Shown one piece after another: positions 1 through 13,700 of a stretch of 64,000 nt of DNA. The notes beneath the pieces are model-generated. The model was not told the DNA's origin. It saw nothing but the letters and a program-made list of their open reading frames with translations, and did no database searches. Origin of the DNA: Acanthaster planci (lineage: Eukaryota; Echinodermata; Asteroidea; Valvatida; Acanthasteridae); NCBI RefSeq assembly GCF_001949145.1, contig NW_019091676.1, forward strand, positions 50,978-114,977. Reading direction: 5' to 3'. The number at the start of each line of letters is the position of its first letter. The first letter of the stretch is position 1. The translations under genes were made by a program, and so were the position numbers.

Positions 1-291
1 GGCGACATCACAAGGAGAAATTGTAAGGGCAATCTTGGCAGAGCCTGGTCACTAACCACTAGTCAAAGGATCGCTAAAAGTTACCTGGTAACCTTGTTGA
101 AGAGCAAATCCTAGGTACCAGGCAAAATTGGCCAATGGTCACCTAACAGATATTGATGGAACATGGCCACTGAGGTAATAGTTCAACAGTTGGACTGTTA
201 AAGACAAGTTCAGCGAAAAAAATGAATAGAAGAAAACTCTACGGAGACATGGTGAAGAAGCACCGATGCATATATGAAATCTGCGACATAC
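1..291. other. ADGRV1 intronic sequence at window edge
   Basis: This stretch lies downstream of the ADGRV1 exon 22 donor and shows no acceptor with a Calx-beta-like continuation. I see nothing else in it. Confidence 0.6.
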
Positions 292-1731
292 CTCCTTGTG
301 TCGGGCTAGACAATTGGACTTGAAAGGTCTTGTCCAACTCGGCAATATTGTTGTCGTTTATGACGATAGTGATATAGGTGAACCGTTGCTGGTCAGCAAA
401 GGTCAAAGTTCCTCCACCACTCTGTCAAGTAGAAACGGAGAGTGAATATGGTGCGTCTGGCCTGTCTCTTGTTTCCTACCCTTCCAAACCCTTCAAACTC
501 TACCCGGGTTTAGGGATTTTTGTAGGATTGAGGAAGTAGTGCCTGTTTAGTGTTACTCCATATAGGGCTTGATGCCCCTTGAAATTTGAAGTGCACGGAA
601 TGTGTCACTGGCTTTATTAAAGTTGATGCAATTATACGAATTTCAAATCCAGCAGAATTGGTGTATCCTTAACAAGACTATGTCGGCCGCATTTCCTTTA
701 AACACTGCAATGCTGGGACACGAGCAAGCTGTGACATTTTTACAAGAAAATTTCAGATTTCTAATAGAAGTTTTACGTATTTGGAGAAAAGCCTGAGATT
801 AGGATATTGCAGGATAGACTCCCTTTCCCATAAAAAAAATCAAGTGATACTTCAATTGACATTTCCAACGGTTCCCTTTAATATTGGGGTTTTGTACGGA
901 TTGACTGCTACAGAACAGTGGCTCCGGACAATAGTCACTAAAGGGTTTGCATGGCTGCCATCTTGCAGGCTCGCGCTTTCTTTCAAACAGGGTATGCACA
1001 AAGGAGGTTTCTCTGTGGAACAAAAGCACTGCCCTTCAAGATGGTTACCTGTACCACGCACAGCCTCTACTGGCAAAGAAGACCGCAAATAACCAGTGAT
1101 AGCAATACTATGGTCAACAGAATCTTCAATACAGCAAAAGGGGCTTCATATCAATCTCAGTTTTTGCTTGTTTCCATTCTTTTGCTGAAAGACAACTGAT
1201 GCGATTCAAAGTTTTCCTCTGTTAAAAAGTAAGGCCCTGAGAGAGTTATAGTGTACACAGCAATGGGGCTGAAGAAGTTGTGTGAAGTTTGATAGATGGG
1301 AAAAAGGAGGGTAAAGATCGTTAACATACCACAAAGTCAACCGGATCTTTGCCGGCAGACAGTGCCGTGCCATCGATAGTCCTCCACTCCACTTCAACTC
1401 TGCCGAGCAACCCCTGGGCCCTGACCACCAGCAGTCGCACCATCCCCTCCTCCTCTGTCACCTGCACCCTCACCATGTGTGTCGCAGGGGGTATCAGGGG
1501 GTCGGCAGGCCCTGGGGGTGGGCCTGTGGCAAACTGGAGCAAGCCGTAAGGGTAGTCGTTGGCTCCGATGGTCAGGTTGCTGGTGCTGGCGTCCGGGTCA
1601 AGACTCGCACCGCTGGTGTTGGTGGAGCCAATCAGGCCGTCATCTGACAGCGGGAGTTGGGGTAGGAGATCGATGGAAAAGCTCTCTTCAAGCTCAGGCA
1701 GCATGTCATCAATGGCAGTTATGATAATGGT
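292..1731 (-). CDS. ADGRV1: ADGRV1 exons 21-22: Calx-beta modules at the left end of the window
   Basis: Exon 21 (1330-1731, 134 codons, phase 0) contains the loop DDMLPELEESF, the block STNTSGASLDPDAST, the linker ANDYPYGLLQFATG and RLLVVRAQGLLGRVEVEWRT, all closely matching human VLGR1. Exon 22 (292-421) contains GGTLTFADQQRF and the degenerate loop NDNNIAELDKTF, and ends in phase 1 at a GTATGT donor. The gene continues left of the window. The 1732-2265 intron (534 bp) and the 422-1329 intron (908 bp) show no other gene. Confidence 0.92.
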
Positions 1732-4700
1732 CTGGATCGGGCAGAAAGATAAAAGTAAAGCACTTTAAACTCAAATATACTTTATAGAGGTTTGCATGGT
1801 GGACGTGACAAAAATGAATCTTTTTTTGTACATGAGTGAGATATTGAAGAGAACAAGTGGACATAACGTGTTGGGCAGTACGCGTCGCCTGTTGTCAGGA
1901 GTCTCAAAATATCCTGTTACCAATCACTTTATTCCTTGACTTGGACGTCACATTCAATTTAACATTAACTTTGGCTAAATTTCACATTCGTATGTTCTAA
2001 AATACAATGTTGTCTTAAAAGAAATGTGTGTGCAGCTATACTTGGTATTAAAAAGTTCCTGTTTCGGGCACAGTTATCATTAGCAAGTGGCAGATGATGG
2101 AAACTGTGGTTGGGTTGTTGAACTTCTTACAAAATAATATATCTGCCTTTCAATTATTCAATTATAAACTAAATGGCTTGCTAAATGCTAGATACTGCTG
2201 GGAAGGGAAGTGATGCTTCAAAATTGCTTTGGAAAACTTTTCAGTGGCATTGAACCCTTGCTGACCTGAATGCGCACACCGTTTGGGAACACTACTTTTC
2301 CCGTTGCATTGACAAAGTCGCTGGACGCCACCTGGTTGGTCTCTAGGTTCCGCACCTCCCAGGGGATTGTGACTACGCCCTCGTCACCACGGCTACGGAC
2401 AACTGAGCACGTGTACACCAGTGCCTCGTTGGATTCCGGGTCAAAGGCTGAGGGTGTGCAGGGACCCTCAAATCCAAATAGGCCATTGGCATTATCGCTC
2501 TTGAGAACTAAAAAAAATATTTACAAAATGCTTGGTTAATTAGGTGCATTTTAATTTCCAAGACCTGTTTTAAATTGCAATGAATTTTTTGCACTGCCCT
2601 GTTTCATTTTCACATGATGGATAACTCAAGATTTGCTTCTTAAGCTAGTACTGAAAAATGAAACATTTCGTTTACAGTTGTTGATTCAGACACAGCGTTT
2701 TATTGGAAGGACCAAAGAGAGTAAGAGATCTAGAAATAACTCAAAACAGCAGGGGAATGTTCATCAGCACAGAATATACACAACCAACGACAAACGACCC
2801 CTGGGTTTCTCTATGACTGACCTGTCAGCAGTGCAGTGGCATCGTCCCGCCCGATGCGTGCTCCCCCGCTGCTGCACAGCAGCATGACGGTGAACACCTC
2901 GTTCCCTTCCTCCTCGGTGTCTTCCAGTGACATCATGGCGATATCGGCCATGCGCTGAGCCGGGTCAAAGGTCAATTTGCCCGAGATGGGCGTCACGTCA
3001 TTCTTGGAGGGAGCGGTCCAGATTTCAACGATCTCCCTGCAATTCAAAGTAGAAAAGGGGTGAAGTGATGAGAAATGGCCAGGAGGAATTCAATTAATAT
3101 ATGAATATAATTGGCGGACAACTGCCACCAAATTGCATTACAAAGACTGAAAACAAACATTAAGAGGACACAAAGGTGCCTTTTGTAGATTTAAGCCTTA
3201 CAAATACCTTGAGAAATCTCGGACATTTAATTAGCTCGATTCAAGTACCTTTCCATTTTCTCATTCGAAATTTGGGTTTAACAAAATTGTATTTTATGAT
3301 TTACCTTTCTTGAAGTTTCCTGGCATACATGCGGACATCTTGCAACAATCCCAGGTACTGCTCACTTCCTGGCTGCAGGGCACCGACGTACAAGTTCCCC
3401 GGCCCGTCCCCCTGGGCCTGGTCCATGGTGCTGGGCGAAGAAAAACAACCAAGAAGGAATTAAAGCCTTAATGTATGCCTTATGCCAGATAACTGACACT
3501 GGAGAACCTGTGAGGCCTGTAACTTTGAAGGTAAACCATGGAGTGATAGTGCACATGCTTCTTCTTGAGCATCAAATCAAAGCAACTTTTGATTTCCCAG
3601 GATTTGCTATGCACACAGCCAGTCCAAACTTAGTACAGTCAATAGAATATATAAAAACAGTACATAAGTTTACAACAATCCTTAAGGAATACATGTACAT
3701 ATACAGTAATTTTAATATTTGAATTTGGTTTTCCAAGTTTTACAAGCACAGACCTTTTGAGAAACTAAGGCCATGTCCGAAACGGGCCTCCAGAGCTACG
3801 GCCGGGTCTATTGTCTACACGTCTCCACGCATTTCTAATGGAGCGAAGACCTAGACCTAGCTCTAAACAAGAGATTTGGACGCAGCCTGAGTCTGATAAT
3901 GAAAACTGAAAGACTACTTCCTGTATCTACACAGGTTTGAGAGAGGTACAAAGCGGCCTGATGGTCAGGGGTAGCAATACGTGGCTCAATTTCTAGTGTC
4001 TTACCGTTCAGCTACCAGGGTCCCGTCCACGTAGCAGGCTGCCTTTAGGCTGTCAATGGTTAGTATGATTGAGTGCCACAACCCATCCGCAATGTTGAGG
4101 GAGCTCACGGTGAAGTCCACCACAGTGTTTGTCTGAAAAATCCCCAAGGAAAAATGTGTCCTCCTTTTTTAATGAAAAATACTTATCACTTGACTCCAGG
4201 CGAGACCAAACGTACTCAACTCGACTATATTGCAGCTCTGATCTGACGGGAAAGTTACAAGTGCTACTGGTGAACCAGGCAACAAGCTACATGAAAAAAG
4301 GATCCCCTATTTTGATGACCAACAAAATAGGCCTGTGGGCAATGGCTGATTAAGGGGTGGGCAACAGTGAGCATTCCAGGCCCCCCCCCTCAAAAAACGA
4401 GCCAAATTTAAATTGGATTTGGAAAAATGCTGAGAGAAAAAAAATTGTTTTTTCGATTCTCTTCCTTCAAAAAGCTTGTGAAATGCCTAAAAAATTTAGC
4501 GTCACTCTTCAGGAAGGGCATAAAAGGTTACTGAAAGAATTTCTAAAGTGACTATCTCCCCTTAGAAACAATTTTGCCCCACCCCCATGTCTTGGTTTTG
4601 GATCCGTCCTTGCTTTTGGGCAAATTTCATCACCTCTGCTCATGACTACACTTATGAGGCGTCACACTCACATAGGTACTTCCTGAGTATCTGTAGTGTA

Positions 4701-7700
4701 CCATCGTTGCGCTGCCCGACTGCGTCACCTTCAGGCCATAGTGGACAGTTATCCCGTCCGTGGAGAGCTTGGACAGCACAAAGCCGTCCACGCCCACGTC
4801 CGGCCGGACCCAGGCACTGAGGGAGAATCCACTGAGGATGTCGGCAGTCGGGATTTGGTGCTCGGAGGGAACTCGAAGGTAGGAACCTAGAATGGAAGAC
4901 ATTTGTATGGAGAACATTTACACTATTTAAAACTCTAGCTGCAGATATTTATCATAACCAGGGTCGATACGAGAAAGGTGATGTGATGCACCATTCCAAA
5001 AACAGGCTGTGGCAAGTAATTTTGATGCTTGACAATTCCACTCCACCGACTATTCGTATTTCTACTTCAAAGCAATCCAAAGTAACTATTTTGTCTGCAA
5101 AAACCTTTGGTAGCTACAGGCAATAAAGGTGTTGGAATTTATATTGTTTGTGCATTTAAGTATCATTTTCCAGATTATTAATTTTGATGAATCTTAATAA
5201 AACTATTCATGAAAGAAGTTACCATAGAGCGAAAAGAATGTACAAAAAATTGATTCAAGGCACTAGATAAGGATTTATCTGGCAAATCCCAAATATTAAC
5301 AATTACAATGGAATTCAAACTATAGAGGGCACTGTTGCAGCTTAGCAATGAGTGCAAGTGAAAGTACGTGAGGGAGGCAATAGTAAACCAGGTTACCAAC
5401 AAACCTGCCATGTGTTTTTTAAATGCAACTGGTTCCCTTTTTGCTTGTTTGCCTTTTTTCTTTTTGTCTTTTTCGATGACAAGTACTGTTGACAAATCTC
5501 TTGCTTGGTCTCAGCTCTCCCATCCTGTCGCGTAGCTTGCGATGGAGTGTCCCCCACCTCCAAATGCACTTACTTGCACTGCCGTTGAACAACGCCACCC
5601 TGGTGCCAGTATGAAGACGTTGTGCACCTGGCTGGGAGAGGACGCTGGGATTGGGCTCAGCAAGGAAGATGAGGTCCCGCACAGTTGGCAGGATGCCAGA
5701 AATGGAGTCAGAGAACACCTCCCAAAGAACCTGCCGGCAAAAGGAATTACACTGGCATTGCGGTTACAAAATCCAAACTTGGATTAAATTGATGTATTCA
5801 TAATCAATGTACTAGTATGTCAAGTTTAATGAAGATTGGTCACTAGATAGCCAAGATGTTGACGCACAAAAAGATTGCATGCTCAGCAAATGACTGACTG
5901 AGAATGAGTTCCAACTATGAACAACTAGCAGCATTCGGCAAACAACTGAGATTGCTTTCCAACACTCAGTAATAGGTGCCTGGCAAATCTGCGAGAAAAT
6001 ACCCTCCCCCCCATTCCATTGACCCTCGGTGCTGAACTCTGACCTCCACTTGACCAAACGACCCCTGGGCCCTCTCTACGGTGAACACGGCCTGCCCTGT
6101 GGCGTTGTCGGCCAGGTAGAAATCCTCAGCAACATCTCTCTCCGTGGAGGAGGAAGGGAAGACTAGAACACCGTAAGGGTCGTCGTTGGCAGCGATCTCC
6201 AAACTGACCGAGATGGGATCAGTGTCCGACAACGCACCATCTACACACATTATGCACAAAATATTCATTGAATTAAGGTAAATTGTGGAAAGACTGTGGT
6301 AACTCCAGGGAAAGTGTCATAGCAGCTTGCTTTGAAAAGAACGTACACATTGTCTGATCTACTTCACCTGTCTTTGTATTTCACTTGAATTCAACTCGAT
6401 ATGAAGTCAGCCATACTACCGAGCACATCTGACCAATTATTCAGATTAATTTTACTCTAATTAAAATTGAATTCAAATAGTTTCACTAAGGCACTTGGCT
6501 GTTTCCTTCCAAAAAGCTGGGTAGCTAAAGACCACTTCTCAAGGTTTTTGTCGAGTAATAAGTACTCATGAATATTCACACTTCACATGTACTCGTGTAC
6601 ACATTTTTGAGAACAACACAATGTCATCTCATCGTTTCGATACCTACCACTGACGTTGACCAGGATCAGCTCATAGTATTCGGCGAACTCTGGAACCCCG
6701 TCTACCCTGGACGTAACTTGGATCCGCTGCTGGGTTTGCTGATCAGCAAACTCCACCGATCCTGTCACCATCTCAAACTCTGACCCCTGGGGCACAGGGT
6801 CCAAGGTGCCATTGTAGACAATCTGCCAGTGGAGGCGGACGGTGCCAAAGTTCCCTCTTGCTCTCTGGATCCTGATAAAAAAAGATGATTTAGGACACTT
6901 TCCTTTTAAACTAGGAAACAACAACACTTCCCTGAAAGGTTTTTTTTTTCACTCAAAACTATCGTTCCTGGACATTTGGTGCGTTATTTTAATTACAAAT
7001 TCAATTGCTTTAATGCAATTACTTTTTCCATATAATATTCAAATATATTCTTAGTATGTTCAAAATTTCTCTTGATGCACTAATGAAGGTTGCTTTCTTC
7101 AGGACTGACAACTTTTACAGTGATCCCTGACATGAAATCAAATCCCTTTTTTATCGTGCTCAACTTTTTTGAAATGTATTTCTTACTCTGCAAAAATGGA
7201 CGTTCCCTCGCTGGTGAAAACACTTGCAAGTGGCTCTCTGAAGCTAAATATACCATAGGGATCATCATTGGCTGCTATGGTAACGGTCGCCGTGGGAGCC
7301 CCATAAACCACAACATCACCTGAAATAGAGAATGCACAGATGATTGACACTATTCATTGTCACTGTCAGTCTGGTTTTCTTCCGTAACTTACCGCGTAGC
7401 AAATATGTATAGAATACTGTGTGTGATGGCCAGCCAACCTTCACGATGAAGGAAGCCATTTTCTGCTACTAAAGAATGCTACATCTTTGCCAATCTGCCT
7501 TGCGTTAGCAAACCAAGTACTTCATGTGGGTACGTACAGGCTTTTTAGGATGGGGGAAATTTATTTCATTGCTTTTCATAAAATCGTTCAGTGATTAGCA
7601 CTTGGAAAATGTATTCAAACCAGGGTGATCATTGATAAAAACCAAATGGACCACATATACCGGACCAAAGAAAGCCACCAAAAGTCAAAAAGTGTGCCTC

Positions 7701-10700
7701 TGAAAGCTTTCAGAAATGGGCATAATATGCAGGTCTTCGAAGGAAAGCAGGACAGGGGGGCCAAACAATGCAGTAGCTAAGCTAGTAGTTACCAGTGGAA
7801 CAAATTTTAAGCACTAGCGAAATTTCACACAAATACTGAGCAAAGCAAAATGGCAAAATGTGCAGCCCACCAAAATGTAAAACTAGTCAGCCATCTTGGG
7901 CTGGCTCCTGCAAGAAATGCATATCTGTAGGGAGGGCAGCACCGTGTCAAAGGATACCAGCCTGGGTGTACAGGGGGAAGGGTCCAAAAATTGTTGAGAT
8001 GACTACAGCCAGCTTAATGGGCGTCCAATGTACTTCCTTTGGCAAAATTTACTTACGTGCACCAAATGAGTACACTGAATACAGTATAAATAAAAACAAA
8101 ACCATAAATGTGGACAACTGCCATAAAGGTGTCATAATAATCTGATGAACAATCCTTTTTAAAAATTCAGACAAGACACAGGTGTGTGACGTGATTAATA
8201 TAACTAGCTTGAAACTAAACATTGCAATTCTGCTTTTATTAACCGAAGCCATTTTATGATATCAGGGACAATGGCCCAGTGGCAACTTTCAAAATTGCGT
8301 AATAATTATGCAGGGAGAGATGAAAGCGTCTGGATCCCTTTACCGACTGGGTTGAAGAGCTGGATGGTGAAGTACTCATTGTCTTCTGGTGTGTTGTCAT
8401 CTAGTATCTGGACTTCAACCAGCCGGGTCCGCTCACCGACGGGGAATTGCAGGGTGCCAGACTTGGGGGCGTAGTCGAGGAGGCCATCGGTGGCTGAGCC
8501 GGCCACCGTGCGGTAATCCACGGAGGCGACGGATGCCGCGGTGCCATTCCGTCCCACAGTGAAGGAGACGAAGCTGGGTTCGGAGACCGTCTTGGTGATG
8601 GGCTCTGTGAAAAACAAGAAATGCAGAATACAACATTCTCCGTTTGAAGTCTGCACTGTGAAAGCCCACTTCATGGCCGATTTACATTTCATATGAATGC
8701 TGACCTATTGTTTACTTCATCTGACTTAAAAACAGTACCGTAAACATTTTCAGCCTCATGAAACTGTGTCAGGAGTTTGCAAATTTGTACTCAAGTGTGG
8801 CTTTCATGCAAACCGACAGGTTGCAAAAGCAGTCAGTAATTTATCCAAAGAGACAAATCTAACCTTTGAAGAAGATGGCATCATCATTCTTATTGATGTT
8901 GAGTGTTGCCGTGGTAACACTGCCTAAGCGACTGTCTCCGGTGGGATTAGTCAAGGCCAACTGGAATGACTCTGGATTTTCAGGAATCTAAAAGAGAACA
9001 AAGAACCACATGGTAAAAGTAAGTCTTCTTGAAATACTGAGTACTTTAAACAACTAGCAAAGACTGGCACCTACCTCATCGGCCCTTGCAGTTATTTCAA
9101 TTTCCTGTAGGCTGATTCCATCCCCGTAAGTCAGGGTACCAGACAATGGGGTGACGTCCAATGCAGCACCAGTGGTGACTACGGTCCAGGTGACATTGGC
9201 CAAACCGAACAGTCCCGCCTCCCGCAACACCGGGAACCGGGCAGAGTATACGTCTGTCCCCTTGCTTTCGTCGATGTACCTGATCATGGGGTCCTCTGCG
9301 AAGGTGAAAACACCATGAGGATCGTCGTTTTCCAAGACAATGATCCCAATGGTGGTCAAATCACCTAGGTTACTTGGCGGGTTGCCAAAGCTTGCCAACG
9401 TCAGCTGGAACGTTTCGTTGAGTTCGGGGACAGAATCCGGCGCCGCAATGAAGGAGATATTTTTTACGGTGTCACCTGGGCCAAAGGTAACGACCTGGGG
9501 CAGGCCAAAGAACTCCGGGGAGGTCACGCTGTCCCCAGTTGCGAAATACCGCACGCTGCGTGCTACAAGACTCCCACCACGGCGTAGAATGGTCACCTGG
9601 ACCAGATCGCCGTTCTCTGATATGACAAACGGTCCTGCGGTTAGAGGAGAGAACTCGAAGTAGCCACCCGGTCCGTCATTTTCACGGATTGTCACGACCA
9701 CTTCTGTGTCGCCCTGTCGCAGGATCTGACTGGCTGGTTGGGTGTCGTACAGCTGGACCACCATGGTTTCATCTGTCTCGGCAAGGTCATCTGGTAGGAT
9801 CTCCAGAACAATCTGGGTTCTAGCGATACCTGAGGGGTGAAGTAAAAAATGGTCATTCTGAGAGCAACAAATGTACAGGGCCAATCAAATGCTGTCAAGT
9901 TACCATATGACCACACAATTTCCTCACACTCGGCCACCATTACTGTAGGTCAAACGGACAAACTAAAAAAAATTTTTTTAAATCGTTGTGGCCATGCGGC
10001 TGCGTGTGCGGTTCTGGTGGGACCAGGAAACAAAAGTGAATTTCGACACCTGACACTGCACGTTACAAGTCTACCTTTTTATATAATATGGCAGATCAAA
10101 AGATGGTAATGGCAGACCAAAATTGATCGAGTTGTGACATTTTGGCTGAGCACTTTTTTGGTCTAATTTCGTGCTCTATTACAGTATCTCAGATCTATTT
10201 GCGACGTACCTGAGGCAATGAAAACTGAACCAGAGAATGCACTGATGTCCTCCTCGGTGGGTCTTACTGGATAGCTTGGGTCTGTCACGACGATACGCCA
10301 GAAGATGGTGGCATCACCGGATGTGCCCTCTCGTGTGATTTCCAACGGAAACTGTGTCCATGAAAAGAGAGTTATGACACAGTAAGTTATGACACAGCAT
10401 TCATGCTACAATTAGCAAAGTTTGTAATTTTTAAAAAAATGCAAATCACACTCAGGAAAAAAGAAACAGATGTTCATCACAAAGAAAAATTGAATTTTCC
10501 TTCCGTTTTCCTTTAAAATCTGTTGACTGGTTTGAAAGGTGGGAAAGCAGTGATCAACAACTATTGCTTTATTTCACAAAATTGTGGTTCAAACTTCAAT
10601 CAATCGTGTCTTACAACGTACCAGAGTTGGTGTGGTACCCTCCGGTTCATCAACCGACAGGACCTGGTTGGGCTGGGTGAAGCCAATCTCCCCATTGGCC

Positions 10701-13700
10701 ACGTCGCTGGTCACCTCTAAAGTGACCGTTGTCCGGGCCCCGAGCCGGGGACTACTGGGCGGAAGCAAGGTGGCCTGGTCCAGCAGCTGCACACTCAGCA
10801 GGGTGATGTTGAAGGTGGCCCCCAGGCTGAGGAAGGCATTGGCATTGATGGTGATTTGGAAGGGGTGGACCGTTGAGCCATCAGGGATGACTGTAGTCTG
10901 TGAGTCTCCGCTATCCAAAATATCTGAAAGAAAACCAATGTTAGCGTGCACTTAAACATGCATGAAAGACCATGTTAATTTGTTACTAGCCAAAAGCCAT
11001 TACTACTGCAAGCCTTTGTAAGGCAAGTAGATATTCAGAGGGCATCCATTCAATGTTAAAAAATTTTCCCCCATACACTGAGATCAAGACCTTCACATCT
11101 AAGGGCAAATTCCATTAGTGCTTTGTGAGTAAACTAGTGTGGCTTCACTTATTCACGTTTTATATAGCGTTTTATATAGCACAAACAGCAAGTAAAATAC
11201 ATTCTCTATACGTGCACATGTACACACCTGTGCTTGCTCCTTGATTTGGCAAATGGTATTCAGCAGAGAAAGCCACAGATATCCTGCCCACGACGCCAGC
11301 TGCTCTGCTGAGCATGAGCTGGAGCCGCCTGGGTCTGGTTCCTGTGACGATGCGCTGCTCAGCGTCTGATGAAAACTGGACTACGCCATATGCGTCATCA
11401 CTGTCCTGAATGGTCAACAGGCCTTCAGTGATCGCTCCGAGGCTGGCCCCACCGGTCACGGAATTGGACAGGAGTGACACATGATACTGCTCGGCCTCTT
11501 CAGGAATGCCGTCGCTATTTATGTTGATGAGGATACTTTGTGACCTTTGACCTTCTGCGAGGGTAACTGTGCCACTCTGTGGTGAGAGGTCGGCTGAGAC
11601 AGGATCAGAATTTGAATCGTTGCGTGTTATGATGTAATCCACAGTTACGATACCAAATGTACCCCCTTCACGGATGACTGTGAGCCTGTCGGTGGACGAC
11701 GTGGTGTCTTCGTTGATGACAACATTTGGCAACGATCCTGAGTTACCAGAGAAGAGAGACAATACACCGTGCTGATCATCGTTAGGTAGAATCGCAACCA
11801 CTGTCCTTGTCGGCTCCACGAGCACTGCGTTGGTGCTGGGGTTTGCCAAGGCGATGGAGAACTCCTCCACCAGCTCAGGCACGGGATCATCCAAGATGGC
11901 AATGCTGATGGTCCTCGTCAGCTGCCCCGGCGAAAAGCCTAAGCTGCCGTTTGTCACAACGCAGTCCACACCGAGCTCCGCGCTGCCTGAGTAAAACCAG
12001 TACTCCACAGTGACCATCTGGTCAGACGGTCCGAGAGGGGTCAGTCCGTCGGAGTCCAGACCTCGCAGGACTGCCACCGTCACTGTCCCAGCATTCTCCG
12101 CAAAGCTGTACTGAGGTTGGGCGAAGCGCAACGGACTATTATTGGCAGATATAACCAAGAGAACGGATTTTGACGAAGCATTCAGGGTTGCCCCGCCAGT
12201 GACCGACAGCAATTCAACGGTGAATTCCTCATCATCCTCTGGTATCTGTGTGTACATTCAACAAAAACAAAAGAAAGGGAACTACAATGACAGAGAGAAA
12301 ATAAATGATGCGTCTTCTCGTTTTAAAGTTCTGATCACTATTTTACATCAGATTTCCATTCAGAAGTCGAATGGCAACTTTCGTGTTTGGTCGTTTCTCT
12401 TTATTGCAGTTTGTGATTTTATTTTTCTTTTCATCTTCTTGCACAGTTTATTGGCAGTAATCTTTTCAAACAAACCCATGTTTTTCACTTCAATTTAGAA
12501 ATGCATATCTTCCTTAGAGTTATGGCTGACAGTCTCACCTGTGATACCTGTAGTCTGGACACCTGCACCTGAAACATCACCCATGGACCCCCCAAATACA
12601 TTCAGAGTAAAGTTCTACCGGTGTACTTACTGCATCTGCTAGCACCACAATGCGTAATGCATCCCTGGCAATGCCCTCAGATATGGTAACCGATCCCCCG
12701 ACTGGCGTGAGATCCTGGCTGGCCGTTCCAGTGCTTCCAGTTACCTAGGAATGAATAGCTAGACAAGATGAGTTGTGCCGCAGTGGGATTTGTTCCAAGT
12801 GAACCCTATTACCCCAGCAATCAATCAGCTGTCAACATTCAGTCACTGCATTGGCTCATTCTCTGAAATAAATATACCAGTGCTGGCAATTTCCACTTCA
12901 AAACAACCATGCTGAATAAGTAGGGGGGAAAATCACTTCACAAATATGATCTGTTAATGCTGCATCAATCCAAAGTTACCAAATTTTGTTGCGACTAAAA
13001 ATGTATGAAAAAAAGACAAAGTGGTTTAAAATAGATGCAAATTACCTGGTAAATGACATTAACTGCATTGAATGTCCCCCTGTCTCTCTTCAAGGGAAGC
13101 AGGAGCGAAGTAGATGAGAGACTTTCTGTGACTCTCACAGGGGAAACCTGCAAGAATCCACACAGCCATTGATAACTTAATAAAGCATGCACATGAGATT
13201 CCATTTTATTTAGCTTTGTGAAAAATATACCGACTTAAACGGAAGAACAGCACTACATGTACCTGAATAAAAGAATTTTTACTGCTCTCCTTTAAGGGGT
13301 CTTCTGCATTTTGAAAATGTTCGACAGAAAGGTGTACACGTGTACTGTAACTGGAACAGTGAGTCTGCATAGTGCCGTCTATCAGCAGTGTTCTGGCTAG
13401 CTTTTTATGTTAGCATAGGGGTGAGCTCCGGGGGGGGGGGGGGAGGGATGATAAGTGGGGGACTGGACATTATTTGACACCCGGGGGCACTGTTCAAACA
13501 ACTTATTAACACATGTTAAAAGTTAGATACTGGTATAATACCCTGGCAGTCGATCTATTTATCAATAAGAAATTAAGTACTATTTGCTCCACTTTTTGTT
13601 TTCATTTTTTCTTTTGCTGTAAAATAATGACAATTTTTCATGTTTATGAATATACGACAGTACACAGTACCCTTCGTTTGGAATAACTCTAGCCATGTAC

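Noticed and set aside
6001-6043. Longer version of ADGRV1 exon 14 to a GTATTT donor
   Set aside because: It would end in phase 2 and force exon 15 into an unrelated frame. The GTCAGA donor at 6043 restores QVE-VLWEVFSDS, which aligns with the family.
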